From contig NZ_FRAC01000028.1 in NCBI RefSeq assembly GCF_900142215.1, forward strand, positions 1 through 64,000: a DNA stretch of 64,000 nt. The letters are read 5' to 3'. Both the position numbers and the translations under genes were made by a program. The notes beneath the pieces are model-generated. The model was given only the letters and a program-made list of their open reading frames with translations. It was not told where the DNA came from and ran no database searches. Below are positions 42,789 to 52,049 of the stretch, piece after piece (positions within the stretch are counted from its first letter, which is position 1; each line of letters begins with the position of its first letter). Source of the DNA: Anaerocolumna jejuensis DSM 15929. Lineage in GTDB: Bacteria > Bacillota > Clostridia > Lachnospirales > Lachnospiraceae.

Positions 42789-43136
42789 AATATATGCTCC
42801 TTTTATTGGATATTTAGGTTTTCTCTGGGAACCTATAAACCGGATTTATGTTATTTGTGCATTGGTAAAACACTTCTGTATATCTTTGTTATACCCCATA
42901 GAGTTTAGTATAAGTCAAGCTTTTTATGAAAAATAAATAAAAAATAATTATAAAAATTATAAAATGATTTTGGAAAAAAGTAATAGTAAATTCTTGATTA
43001 GTATTCGCCTTTTCATCTGACGAATGTAGTAGTAAATTGTAATAGTAAAGGAATAACATTATGAAAAAACGTTATAAGAAATGCTTGTAAAATGTTATGA
43101 AGGGTAATAAATGAAGATCCCTTGTAAAGTCCAAAG
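42789..43136. other. intergenic; promoter region of the dehydrogenase
   Basis: No gene. On the minus strand TTGACT (42913-42918) and TATAAC (42888-42893) are 19 bp apart, a poorly spaced promoter candidate. The right half is very AT-rich without clear structure. Confidence 0.4.
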
Positions 43137-43742
43137 TTATGTAAGGTCACCTGTAAAGTCATGCAGGCACAACTGTTCATAAGCCATGTCTTTTTTCAGA
43201 CTGCAGGGCTTTTTAAGCAGCAGTTCCTCCGTTTTCCGAGAGTCCGTAATCCAGGGAAAGACTTCTTCCCGTTCCAGGATCAGCGGCATTCTGTCATGGA
43301 CCTCAATCATGGATTCATTGGCCGGTGAGGTCAAGATTACGAAATGGTCCGAATCCGGAAACTGCTTGTAAAACCCTGCAAGAAACAGCAGGGAGGAATC
43401 TTCCCGGTAAAAGGCCGCCTTTTCTTTGGAAGAATTCCATTCATAAAATCCGGCAACAGGAATGACACAGCGTCTGTTCAGTACACTGTCCCGGAAAGTG
43501 CTTTTCGTCAGAGCAGTTTCACTTCTGGCATTTATAATCAATTCTTTTCCATGATAGCCCGGAAATCCCCACAGCTTTTCCTCCATATGAAGGGAACCCT
43601 TAAATGCAGTAAGGACTGTAGAGGGCTCGGAAGGATGAATGTCCCTTTTGGAACCTTTCTGATGGAGCGTACTGCTAATTTCATTTACCAGCTTTTCAAT
43701 CTCTCTGGCTGTTTCGTCATCTACATAGTATCTTCCGCACAT
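43137..43742 (-). CDS. SOS response-associated peptidase, YedK/HMCES family
   Basis: 201 aa. It begins MCGRYY: Cys2, exposed after Met removal, forms the covalent link to abasic sites in single-stranded DNA. WGFPGYHGKELIINARSETA, then FYEWNSS (catalytic Glu) and ILTSPANESMIEVHDRMPLI (catalytic His) complete the active site. It protects replication forks at abasic sites. Slightly short but intact. Confidence 0.92.
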   Translation of the reverse strand: MCGRYYVDDETAREIEKLVNEISSTLHQKGSKRDIHPSEPSTVLTAFKGSLHMEEKLWGFPGYHGKELIINARSETALTKSTFRDSVLNRRCVIPVAGFYEWNSSKEKAAFYREDSSLLFLAGFYKQFPDSDHFVILTSPANESMIEVHDRMPLILEREEVFPWITDSRKTEELLLKKPCSLKKDMAYEQLCLHDFTGDLT

Positions 43743-44090
43743 ATATTCACACCTTCCAATCCATTAACCAGAAAATAGCAGCCGGTTCGTATCCATAAAA
43801 TTTATTTTCCATAGCTTAGGTCCGGCTCTGGCAGGTAAATTGTTATCATTGGCTTTATCGTATCACATCCTGTGATGAGATGCAAGTGAAAAAAGAACGT
43901 ATGTTCCTGTGTATTAGACCTCCGGCTGAGGTGATTCTTTTGCGTTTTTGAACTAACTCAGCTCAAAATGAATTTATAAAAGGACACTATAATTCAAAAT
44001 TTACTGGAACATTTTATAACGGTATTCATACAATAAAATTAGTTTCATTTAAGAAAGTTAAAACATTCTAAAAAAGTGAGGTTGATTTAA
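43743..44090. other. intergenic before feoA
   Basis: Holds a perfect palindrome ATCACATCCTGTGAT (43862-43876) and an imperfect one TTGAACTAACTCAGCTCAA (43948-43966), either of which could be an operator. Neither fits the Fur consensus well. GTGAGG is the feoA ribosome site. Confidence 0.4.
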
Positions 44091-44315
44091 ATGAGAAAAC
44101 TGACAGACATTACTGTTGGAACGTATACCACCGTATGGGAATTAAAAGCTTCTGACCTGTTAAGAGAAAGAATGCTTGCTCTGGGCCTTACGAAAGGAGC
44201 CAAGGTTGAGGTAATCCGCAAGGGGCCTGCGGGAGACCCGACTGTATACGGTATCAGAGGAGCAATGATTGCATTAAGAAAAGAAGAGGCCGCACTGATA
44301 ACGGTAGCTGATTGA
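44091..44315 (+). CDS. feoA: FeoA ferrous iron transport accessory protein
   Basis: 74 aa, an SH3-like FeoA domain: LRERMLALGLTKGAKVEVIR, then PTVYGIRGAMIALRKEEAAL. It assists FeoB at the cytoplasmic face. It lies 76 bp before feoB, with a hairpin of the repeat family in between. Confidence 0.93.
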   Translation: MRKLTDITVGTYTTVWELKASDLLRERMLALGLTKGAKVEVIRKGPAGDPTVYGIRGAMIALRKEEAALITVAD

Positions 44316-44327
44316 TTACTGTAAAGG

Positions 44328-44362
44328 TGAAATGAAAGACATTTCACACCCTGATTTGTGGA
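44328..44362 (+). repeat. hairpin of the repeat family between feoA and feoB
   Basis: GTGAAAT (44328-44334)/ATTTCAC (44342-44348), then ACCCTGATT; nearly identical to copy C at 36745-36774 (GTGAAATAAGAGACATTTCA). Confidence 0.65.
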
Positions 44363-44391
44363 ATTAAATTAAAATAATAAGGAGGACATCA

Positions 44392-46509
44392 ATGGGGTTG
44401 ACTTATCAATCCACACAAAATAATGCAATGACAGACCTTTACCGTATTGAACGGGAGGAAGGACAGCATGTCATTGCATTGGCCGGAAATCCGAATACAG
44501 GAAAAAGTACCGTTTTTAATGCACTTACAGGCCTTCACCAGCATACCGGTAACTGGCCCGGAAAGACAGTGGTGAATGCCAGAGGGGAATTTACACAGGA
44601 TGGAAAAGAAAATATTCTGGTAGATTTACCGGGGACCTATTCCCTCTTTGCTTCCTCCGTGGAAGAAGAGGTAGCCAGGGACTTCATTTGTTTCGGAAAT
44701 GCCGATGCCGTTATTGTGGTAACAGATGCCACCTGCCTGGAACGCAATTTAAACCTTGCCTTTCAGGTAATGGAGCTGACCGATAAGATGGTACTTTGCA
44801 TTAACCTCATTGACGAGGCCAGAAAGAAAAAAATACAAATCGACGCCGAGGGCATTGAGAAGGAGCTTGGAGTGCCGGTGGTTCTCTGTGCTGCCAGAAG
44901 CGGTATCGGAATTGATAAATTAAAGGAGACTGCCGTTAAGGTTGCTGCCGGTGAAATAATACCTGCGCCGAAGCACGTGAAGTATGAGGAAGCCGTTGAG
45001 GAGGTTATTGACCGGCTGCTGCCTGCCATGAAAGAGGGGGAAAGTGCGGTTCCCAAAAGATGGCTGGCACTTCGGCTGCTGGATGGGGATGATAAGCTTC
45101 TGAGTGCCATGTCCTCCCATATGGGCGGACTTCTCCCAGAGGATATAAGCTATACAGATATGGGGGAAGGGCTGCCGGATAAAAGGGCTTTAAGAGACCA
45201 AATATCTGAGACTATCTACGGCAGAATAGAAGAGATCAAGAAAAAATACATCCGGGAAGAAGGGCAGGTGAATGAAAGGGATAAGAAAATCGATAATATT
45301 ATTACCTCCAGGCGGTTTGGAATACCTATTATGCTGCTGACTTTGGCGGTGGTATTCTGGATTACGATTACAGGTGCCAACATACCCTCTTCTTTACTGG
45401 CAGACTTTTTATTTGCCATAGAGGATAGGCTCACAGCCCTTTTTCAATATTTCCATGCACCGGTATGGCTTCACGGAGTACTGATCCTGGGGCTTTACCG
45501 GACCCTGGCCTGGGTGGTATCCGTAATGCTTCCCCCTATGGCCATCTTCTTCCCCCTCTTTACCCTGCTGGAGGATCTGGGCTTTCTTCCCCGGGTCGCC
45601 TTTAATATGGATCATCTCTTTAAGAAGGCCTGCGCCCACGGAAAACAATGCCTGACAATGATTATGGGCTTTGGCTGTAATGCCGCGGGTATTATTTCCT
45701 GCCGTATAATCGAGTCCCCCAGAGAAAGAATGATAGCCATACTTACCAATAATTTTGTTCCCTGTAACGGCAGATTTCCAACCTTGATAGCTATTTCAAG
45801 CGTTTTCCTGATTTCCTTTGGAGGAAACCGGCTGGGAATATTGCCTGCCCTGGCGGTAACTGCTATGATAGTGATTGGAATTGGAGTAACTCTTCTGGTT
45901 TCCTTCCTGCTATCCAAAACCGTTTTAAAAGGAATCCCGTCAACCTTCACCCTTGAGCTTCCGCCCTACAGGGTGCCCAAGATAGGCAGGGTCCTTTATA
46001 CCTCCATGATTGACAGGTCGGTGTTTGTATTAAAGCGGGCTGTAACGGTAGCCGCTCCTGCGGGAGCCCTTATCTGGGTCCTGGCAAATATTCATATAGG
46101 CAATGCAAGCATACTGGGGCATATGGTGGACTTCTTCGATCCCTTTGGCAGGCTCATCGGCCTTGACGGATATATTTTAATGGCCTTTATTCTTGGGCTG
46201 CCGGCCAATGAAATTGTTCTTCCCATTCTGTTAATGGCCTATATGGCAACGGGCTCCATGGCGGAGTATGACAGTCTGGAATCCCTTCGCACCATCCTGG
46301 TAAACCACAATTGGACCTACCTTACCGCTCTTAATACCATGCTCTTTAGTCTGCTTCACTGGCCCTGTGCCACAACACTGTTAACGATAAAGAAGGAGAC
46401 CGGCAGTGTGAAATGGACCGTTGTTTCGGCTCTGCTGCCCACGGCAATTGCAATTCTCGTATGCCTTATCACAACGGGTATATACCGCATTGCCGGGATG
46501 CTGTTCTGA
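44392..46509 (+). CDS. feoB: FeoB ferrous iron transporter
   Basis: 705 aa. An N-terminal G domain shows G1 GNPNTGKST, G2 HTGNWPGKTV, G3 DLPGTYSL and G4-like NLIDEA. A helical GDI region (about 200-290) follows, then the membrane core with gate motifs LPPMAIFFPLFTLLEDLGFL and GFGCNAAGIISCR and later LPANEIVLPILLM. It imports Fe2+. AAGGAGG precedes the ATG. Confidence 0.95.
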   Translation: MGLTYQSTQNNAMTDLYRIEREEGQHVIALAGNPNTGKSTVFNALTGLHQHTGNWPGKTVVNARGEFTQDGKENILVDLPGTYSLFASSVEEEVARDFICFGNADAVIVVTDATCLERNLNLAFQVMELTDKMVLCINLIDEARKKKIQIDAEGIEKELGVPVVLCAARSGIGIDKLKETAVKVAAGEIIPAPKHVKYEEAVEEVIDRLLPAMKEGESAVPKRWLALRLLDGDDKLLSAMSSHMGGLLPEDISYTDMGEGLPDKRALRDQISETIYGRIEEIKKKYIREEGQVNERDKKIDNIITSRRFGIPIMLLTLAVVFWITITGANIPSSLLADFLFAIEDRLTALFQYFHAPVWLHGVLILGLYRTLAWVVSVMLPPMAIFFPLFTLLEDLGFLPRVAFNMDHLFKKACAHGKQCLTMIMGFGCNAAGIISCRIIESPRERMIAILTNNFVPCNGRFPTLIAISSVFLISFGGNRLGILPALAVTAMIVIGIGVTLLVSFLLSKTVLKGIPSTFTLELPPYRVPKIGRVLYTSMIDRSVFVLKRAVTVAAPAGALIWVLANIHIGNASILGHMVDFFDPFGRLIGLDGYILMAFILGLPANEIVLPILLMAYMATGSMAEYDSLESLRTILVNHNWTYLTALNTMLFSLLHWPCATTLLTIKKETGSVKWTVVSALLPTAIAILVCLITTGIYRIAGMLF

Positions 46510-46556
46510 TTTCAGGATGCATTTCCTGATTTTTGGTTGAAAATAATTCTCAGGTT

Positions 46557-46592
46557 AAGCACCTTCTGTTTTTTGGAAGGCGCTTTTCTTTT
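46557..46592 (+). terminator. terminator after feoB
   Basis: AAGCACCTTC (46557-46566) pairs with GAAGGCGCTT (46576-46585) with one A-C mismatch, then TTCTTTT. Confidence 0.7.
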
Positions 46593-46638
46593 GCGCAGTG
46601 AGAAAGAAATAGATAAGTCTATTATTGAAAAATTACAG

Positions 46639-46666
46639 TTGACATTTGGAAATTATTGTGTATAAT
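46639..46666 (+). promoter_or_regulatory. promoter of the C-S lyase/cystine operon
   Basis: Consensus TTGACA (46639-46644), 16-bp spacer, TATAAT (46661-46666). Transcription should begin near 46673. Confidence 0.7.
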
Positions 46667-46723
46667 AAAATCCATATTAAACATATATGAATATAATATT
46701 ATATAAAACACAGTACTGACTGT

Positions 46724-46782
46724 AAAAAGCAGAGGTTAAGGAGATTGGCATTAGCTGATCACAACCTCTGCTTTTTATTTTC
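46724..46782 (+). terminator. leader terminator between promoter and first gene
   Basis: AAAAAGCAGAGGTT (46724-46737) pairs with AACCTCTGCTTTTT (46763-46776), followed by ATTTT. It stands about 50 nt after the predicted start site and 43 bp before the coding sequence, so it should stop most transcripts unless opened. A small hairpin ACAGT/ACTGT (about 46710-46723) lies directly before it. Confidence 0.7.
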
Positions 46783-46818
46783 AGGAAAATTTTTAACAGG
46801 CAGAAAGGCGGAAGAAGG

Positions 46819-48000
46819 ATGGGATTATACGATTTTGAGAAAAAGCTGGACAGAAAAGATACCAATTCCGTTAAATGGAGCTTCATCGGAGAATATACCG
46901 GGGTAAAGGATGCCCTTCCCCTTTGGGTTGCGGATATGGATTTTGAAACGGTTCCGGAGATTAAGGAGGAACTTTCCCGGCGGGCAGAGCACGGAATCTA
47001 TGGATACACCGCCAGAACGGACAGCTATTACCGGGAATTAATCAATTGGCTGGAAAGACGGCAGGGCTTTCAGGTAAAACAGGAATGGATTACCCACAGC
47101 AGCGGAGTGGTAAATGCCATTTATAACAGCATTTATGCTCTCAGTGATGAAGAAGATGGCGTTATTATACAGCCTCCCGTTTATCATCCTTTTGCCAGAG
47201 CGGTAACGCTGACAAGGAGAAAGCTGCTGCTCAATCCTCTTGTTTTAAAAGGCGGAAGATATGGGATGGATTATGAGGGGCTGGAAAAGATCTTAAAGGC
47301 AGGAGGTGCCAGGCTTCTTATCCTATGCAGTCCCCACAATCCGGTAGGCAGAGTTTTTACGGCGGAGGAGCTGGCACTTTTAGGGAAGCTTTGTATCCAT
47401 TATGGAGTAACAGTCATATCCGATGAAATCCATTCGGATTTTATCTACGGGGGTCATACCTTTGTACCTTTTGCTTCTGTTTCAGAGGAACTGGAGCAAA
47501 ACAGCATTATTTGTACGGCACCAAGTAAGACCTTTAACCTGGCGGGTCTTTCCACCTCCAATATCATCATACCTAATAAAGCATTAAAGAGCCGCTATGA
47601 CAGCTATTGTGAAGCCAGAGGGCTTAAATCCTACAATATTTTCGGTGCCCTTGCAGCGGAGACTGCTTACCGTTACGGAGAAGCCTGGCTGGAAGAGCTG
47701 CTGGGGTATCTGGAAGAGAACAGGAATTTTGCTGTTACATATTTTAAGACCTATCTGCCGGAAATAAAGGTAATCCTGCCGGAGGGAACTTACTTTTTAT
47801 GGGTGGATTTCCGGAATTTGAATTACAACAAGGAAGAGCTGGAGGAATTTTTAATAAAAGACGCAAGGCTTTGGCTGAATCAGGGATATATTTTCGGAAA
47901 AGAAGGCGAGGGGTATGCCAGAATAAATCTGGCCTGTCAGAAGAGTACCCTGGAGGAAGCGCTGAACAGACTTCTTAAGGCAATCAGGAAGGCGGCCTGA
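46819..48000 (+). CDS. MalY/PatB-type C-S beta-lyase (cystathionine beta-lyase)
   Basis: 393 aa, PLP fold type I. LPLWVADMDFETVPEIKEEL and GIYGYT near the start, LILCSPHNPVGRVFTAEEL, SDEIHSDFIYGGHTFVPF, and the PLP Lys in APSKTFNLAGLSTSNIIIPN are hallmark MalY/PatB segments. It splits cystathionine or cystine-type thioethers to a thiol, pyruvate and ammonia. The cystine-type transporter after it supports sulfur amino acid use. Confidence 0.9.
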   Translation: MGLYDFEKKLDRKDTNSVKWSFIGEYTGVKDALPLWVADMDFETVPEIKEELSRRAEHGIYGYTARTDSYYRELINWLERRQGFQVKQEWITHSSGVVNAIYNSIYALSDEEDGVIIQPPVYHPFARAVTLTRRKLLLNPLVLKGGRYGMDYEGLEKILKAGGARLLILCSPHNPVGRVFTAEELALLGKLCIHYGVTVISDEIHSDFIYGGHTFVPFASVSEELEQNSIICTAPSKTFNLAGLSTSNIIIPNKALKSRYDSYCEARGLKSYNIFGALAAETAYRYGEAWLEELLGYLEENRNFAVTYFKTYLPEIKVILPEGTYFLWVDFRNLNYNKEELEEFLIKDARLWLNQGYIFGKEGEGYARINLACQKSTLEEALNRLLKAIRKAA

Positions 48001-48123
48001 CCGGGTGTTTAAGGAAGTTTAAGGAGAAACGGATGCCGAATAAGGATTCTTTCACACCGTTCAATTTATGGCAGTATCCCAGAGGGCCTGCCGGTAAAGC
48101 CTGTGATAGGCAAGGGGGTAAAT

Positions 48124-48957
48124 ATGAAAGAAGGAAAGAAACTCTTAATTACAACAGGTTTGCTGTTAACCATTATGTTAACAGTAGCCTGTGGAAAAAA
48201 GGAACAGGCCGAGGAGACATCTTCGGGCAACAATCCGGATGCGAAGACCATTGTGGTAGGAACAGGCTCTTCCTATGAGCCCTACTGCTATCTGGACGAG
48301 AATGGGAAGCTTACCGGATATGAAATAGCGGTGTTAAATGCAGTGGACGAATTACTGCCCCAATACAAGTTTGATATTCAGATATTTGAATTCAAGAACA
48401 TTGCCGTGGGGATTGATGCGGGACAGATAGACCTTGGAGCCCATCAGTTTGAGGAAAATGATGAAAGAAAGGAGAAATATCTCTTTTCAGAAGAAGCCTA
48501 TACCACCTATGATAACTATGTAACAGTAGCCATTGACAGAAATGATATTAACGGAATCGATGACCTGGCCGGAAAGAAGGTCAAGGCCTCTACAGGGGGC
48601 AATAACGTAGCCTACAATCTGGAGAAATACAATGAAAAGCATCCGGATGCACCCCTTGATATTATCTATTCCTCTGAAACAACAGAGCAGCTGATCAGCA
48701 ACCTGGAGAATGGGACCTATGACGGGACTGTCCTGTTGGACAGGAATGTGGAAAGATATAACGAGCAGTACGGTAAAAGGTTAAAGATTGTCGGGAAACC
48801 TTTTACCAATTCCAATACATACTATCTGTATCCAAAAGGAGCAGCAGAATTACAGAAGGCAGTGGACGGGGCTTTAAGAAAATTAAAGAAGGACGGCACC
48901 CTGGCTGAGCTGTCCATCAAATATATTGGCAAAGACTACACGCCCAAGGATGAATAA
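48124..48957 (+). CDS. amino acid (cystine-type) ABC transporter binding lipoprotein
   Basis: 277 aa. Signal peptide with lipobox LTVAC. Family 3 solute-binding features: VVGTGSSYEPYCYLDENGKL, TGYEIAVLNAVDELLP, VKASTGGNNVAYNLE. Similar to TcyJ/TcyK cystine-binding proteins. ATG 48124 with AAGGGGG is preferred; the frame starts at 48103 upstream. A short SD-led frame from 48033 overlaps in another frame and is not accepted as a gene. Confidence 0.88.
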   Translation: MKEGKKLLITTGLLLTIMLTVACGKKEQAEETSSGNNPDAKTIVVGTGSSYEPYCYLDENGKLTGYEIAVLNAVDELLPQYKFDIQIFEFKNIAVGIDAGQIDLGAHQFEENDERKEKYLFSEEAYTTYDNYVTVAIDRNDINGIDDLAGKKVKASTGGNNVAYNLEKYNEKHPDAPLDIIYSSETTEQLISNLENGTYDGTVLLDRNVERYNEQYGKRLKIVGKPFTNSNTYYLYPKGAAELQKAVDGALRKLKKDGTLAELSIKYIGKDYTPKDE

Positions 48958-48975
48958 GAGAAAGGAAGTATCTTT

Positions 48976-49662
48976 ATGGGGCCTTTTTTCTCCAGAGTAT
49001 TTGAATATTTCCCCATTGTTTTGAGGGGATTTCCGGTAACGGTCAGGATTGTCCTTACGGCAACGTTGGCGGGGCTGATTTTAGGGACTGTATTAGCTTT
49101 TATCCGGATATACAAAATCCCTGTTTTTAATCAGGCAGTATTGCTTTATATTTCCTTTGTAAGAGGTACGCCCCAACTGGTGCAGCTGTTTATTGTCCTG
49201 TATGGGCTTCCTCTTCTGGTAGTAAAAACAACGGGGATCAATATTAGCAGATGGGATAAAATGTTTTTTGTATTGGTGACCTACTGTCTGAATGAAGCGG
49301 CATTTTTCTCCGAATCTATCAGGGCAGCCATTCAGGCAGTTCCCAGAGGTCAGACGGAAGCCGGATATTCCGTTGGACTAAACGGGAGGCAGACCTTTTT
49401 TCGAATTGTAATGCCTCAGGCAGCACGGATAGCACTGCCCGGTCTAGGCACCAGCTTTATTTACCTGTTTCAGGGGACCTCTCTTGCTTATTTAATCGGT
49501 ATTTTTGATATCATGGGGCAGGTAAATGCCATTGGAGCAAGAACCCAGCATTATATAGAGGGCTATGTGTGCGCGGGAATTATCTTTGTGACTATAAGCG
49601 TGATACTGGAGAAGGTTCTGTATCGGGTCAATCAAAAGCTTGCTTATGGCGGGGGAAAATAA
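48976..49662 (+). CDS. amino acid ABC transporter permease (first)
   Basis: 228 aa, HisM-type permease with five helices. LYISFVRGTPQLVQLFIVLY and the EAA-like loop TEAGYSVGLNGRQTFFRIVM are family motifs. It should pair with the next permease (TcyL/TcyM type). Confidence 0.9.
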   Translation: MGPFFSRVFEYFPIVLRGFPVTVRIVLTATLAGLILGTVLAFIRIYKIPVFNQAVLLYISFVRGTPQLVQLFIVLYGLPLLVVKTTGINISRWDKMFFVLVTYCLNEAAFFSESIRAAIQAVPRGQTEAGYSVGLNGRQTFFRIVMPQAARIALPGLGTSFIYLFQGTSLAYLIGIFDIMGQVNAIGARTQHYIEGYVCAGIIFVTISVILEKVLYRVNQKLAYGGGK

Positions 49663-49674
49663 GGAGGGAGCATT

Positions 49675-50385
49675 ATGAATATTCATCCCGGGGAAATCTA
49701 TAAAAGCTTTCTTTATGCCGCCAGGTTTATTCCTGTAACTTTGTACATAACCTTAGTTCCTTTGCTCTTGTGTATTGTAGTGGGAGGAATCATAGCCGTG
49801 CTTCGGGTATACCGCATTCCGGTGCTTTCATCTATATTGGATTTTCTGATAAGCATTCTAAAGGGGATACCGGCCGTATTGTTTCTGGTGGCAACAAGCC
49901 TTTTATTTGCCACCAGGTTTGATAACCTGGCGAAGCTGCTGCACCTTGGCATCCGTGCCAGGGATGTGGATGCGGTGTATCTTGCCATCTTCGTGCTTAC
50001 AGTTACCAGCATCCCTTCCCTGTCGGAGTCCTTTCGGGGAGCGCTGCTGTCGGTGCCCAGGGGCCAGTATGAGGCCGGATATTCTGTGGGGATGACCAAG
50101 GTTCAGACCTTCTTTCGAGTCATACTTCCCCAGGCCTTTTTCGTAATACTCCCTTCCCTGACCAACAATACCATAGGCTTGCTGAAAGGCTCGTCCCTGG
50201 TGTATATGATTGGGGTCACGGATATTCTGAACAGCGCACTAAAGCCGGCAAATGCTACCTATGCTTTCCTGGAATCCTATATTGCGGCGGCTATAATTTA
50301 CTGGATATTGTGTGCGGGCATTGAGCTTATTGGGAAGGGGCTGGAGGTGTATTTTGGGAAATATAAAAGGGGGGCGACTTTGTAG
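49675..50385 (+). CDS. amino acid ABC transporter permease (second)
   Basis: 236 aa, with LISILKGIPAVLFLVATSLL and loop YEAGYSVGMTKVQTFFRVIL. AAGGAGGGAGC precedes the ATG, 12 bp after the first permease. The two are clearly paralogous. Confidence 0.9.
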   Translation: MNIHPGEIYKSFLYAARFIPVTLYITLVPLLLCIVVGGIIAVLRVYRIPVLSSILDFLISILKGIPAVLFLVATSLLFATRFDNLAKLLHLGIRARDVDAVYLAIFVLTVTSIPSLSESFRGALLSVPRGQYEAGYSVGMTKVQTFFRVILPQAFFVILPSLTNNTIGLLKGSSLVYMIGVTDILNSALKPANATYAFLESYIAAAIIYWILCAGIELIGKGLEVYFGKYKRGATL

Positions 50386-50572
50386 AGTAGAGGTAATTAA
50401 GGAACTGGTTTATGATATTGCCGTAACAAGCTGAATAGTTTTGCAGATTGAATAGCATACAAACAGGATAGATTACAAGGATAATAATATTGCAAGAAGG
50501 ATTTAGTAAGCAGGTCGGTTACTGGAAGCAAACAGATTAGGGTGTATTTATAAATAGGGAGGATAAGCAGAA

Positions 50573-51325
50573 ATGATTGAATTAAGGAATATTCAAAAAA
50601 CCTTTGGCAGGAACCAGGTATTACGTGGAGTGAACTTTCGTGTGGAGCACGGGGATGTGGTAGTGGTCCTTGGTCCCAGCGGTTCGGGGAAGACTACGCT
50701 GCTGCGCTGCATAAATTTTCTGGAAAAGGCAGAAGAAGGGTTTCTCCGCATAAATAATCAGGAGATTAATTTTAAGACAGCCTCCAGGAAGCAGATACTG
50801 GATATCAGAAAGCAGACGGCCTTTGTTTTTCAGAATTACAATCTGTTCCAGAACAAAACAGCACTGGAAAACGTAACGGAAGGTCTGATCATAGCAAGAA
50901 AAATCCCGAAGAAAGAAGCTGAAGAGAGGGCCAGAGAGGCATTGAAAAAGGTGGGGCTGACAGACAGGGAAGCCTACTATCCCCAGCAGCTCTCCGGGGG
51001 ACAGCAGCAGAGGGTAGGAATTGCCAGAGCTATTGTTCTCAACCCGGAGGTCATATTATTTGACGAGCCCACCTCTGCACTGGACCCGGAATTAGTAGGA
51101 GAAACCCTGAAACTTATTCGAAAAATAGCTGCTGAGGGAATTACCATGATAGTCGTTACCCATGAAATAGCCTTTGCTTCCGATGTTGCCAACAAAGTAG
51201 TATTCATGGATGGCGGCATGGTCGTTGAGGAGGGGAGGCCCCAGGAAATCTTCACGAATCCCAAAGAAGAGCGTACCAGGCAGTTCTTAAGGAGAATACT
51301 GCCGGAAAATGATTATTCCATATAA
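50573..51325 (+). CDS. amino acid ABC transporter ATP-binding protein
   Basis: 250 aa. Walker A LGPSGSGKTTLLRC, Q-loop VFQNYNLF, signature LSGGQQQRVGIARA, Walker B VILFDEPTSALD, H-loop VVTHEI. It powers the two permeases. A 187-bp gap separates it from them, with no clear terminator; GGGAGG precedes its ATG. Closest to the TcyN/GlnQ group. Confidence 0.93.
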   Translation: MIELRNIQKTFGRNQVLRGVNFRVEHGDVVVVLGPSGSGKTTLLRCINFLEKAEEGFLRINNQEINFKTASRKQILDIRKQTAFVFQNYNLFQNKTALENVTEGLIIARKIPKKEAEERAREALKKVGLTDREAYYPQQLSGGQQQRVGIARAIVLNPEVILFDEPTSALDPELVGETLKLIRKIAAEGITMIVVTHEIAFASDVANKVVFMDGGMVVEEGRPQEIFTNPKEERTRQFLRRILPENDYSI

Positions 51326-51343
51326 AGGCTATGGTAAATGCTC

Positions 51344-51811
51344 CTAGCGCTGCCGATTACGGTATTGCCTGAATTTATCATTCATTTCCGTATTATTCTC
51401 AAAGAAATCCAGCAGATCCTGGATTCCGCACAGTATTTCCTCATTCATGGTATGCTCTATTTTCTCGGTTTCTTCTAACAGGCCATTCTTAATATCCAGG
51501 AATTTCAGAAAATTTTCCACCAGATTGTGCCTTGTCAAAAGGGCTTTTCCTTTTATAACTCCTCTTGGTTCCAGGGTAATGACGCCGTATTTTTCGTATT
51601 TGATAAGACTCAATTCTGCCAGCTTCTTTACCATACTTGTTACAGAGGGAGGCTGTACATTCAAAGCCTGTGCCAAATCTCCTGCTCTGGTATATCCGCT
51701 GTCCCTGGCCAGACGGTATATCATTTCCAGATAATCCTCAGCGGATGGGGATAAGTCTTCGTGCTCGCTTCTTAAGTATTCCCGAAAGGTGTAAAATTCC
51801 TGGTCCGACAT
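51344..51811 (-). CDS. DtxR/MntR-type metalloregulator
   Basis: 155 aa. LSPSAEDYLEMIYRLARDSG then RAGDLAQALNVQPPSVTSMV is the DtxR/MntR winged helix, with an ITLEPRG wing. HTMNEEILCGIQDLLDFFEN holds metal-ligand-type residues of the dimerisation domain. No SH3 domain, so it is MntR-like. It is convergent with the transporter ATPase, 18 bp apart. Targets could be feoAB 5 kb away or manganese genes elsewhere. Confidence 0.85.
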   Translation of the reverse strand: MSDQEFYTFREYLRSEHEDLSPSAEDYLEMIYRLARDSGYTRAGDLAQALNVQPPSVTSMVKKLAELSLIKYEKYGVITLEPRGVIKGKALLTRHNLVENFLKFLDIKNGLLEETEKIEHTMNEEILCGIQDLLDFFENNTEMNDKFRQYRNRQR

Positions 51812-51952
51812 GACAGCACAATCCTTAAAGCTATTTGTTCATTATATGTGAGAAAGAGTGAAGAAAGAAGTACACTCATCGAAATAAGAAAATTCCTTAA
51901 ATTTCAGATTGTAGGATGTAAAAAAAGAAGAAATATCAGTAAAAATATGACA

Positions 51953-51981
51953 TTGAGGCTGCTATGGAGCAGGGATATAAT
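51953..51981 (+). promoter_or_regulatory. promoter of the GH4 operon
   Basis: TTGAGG (51953-51958), 17-bp spacer, TATAAT (51976-51981), about 70 bp before the gene. Confidence 0.55.
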
Positions 51982-52049
51982 GAAAGTCAAGGATTATATT
52001 AGAAAATAACTTATTAATGGTGACATGAAAATACAGGAGAAGCATGGTT

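Noticed and set aside
43862..43876. Palindrome ATCACATCCTGTGAT as a Fur box for feoA
   Set aside because: It does not match the Fur consensus, and it is over 200 bp from feoA; kept only as a note.
48033..48278. An 81-codon frame with an AAGGAG site before the cystine-binding protein gene
   Set aside because: Most of it overlaps the signal peptide and start of the binding-protein gene in another frame. A short leader cannot be excluded, but a real protein is unlikely.
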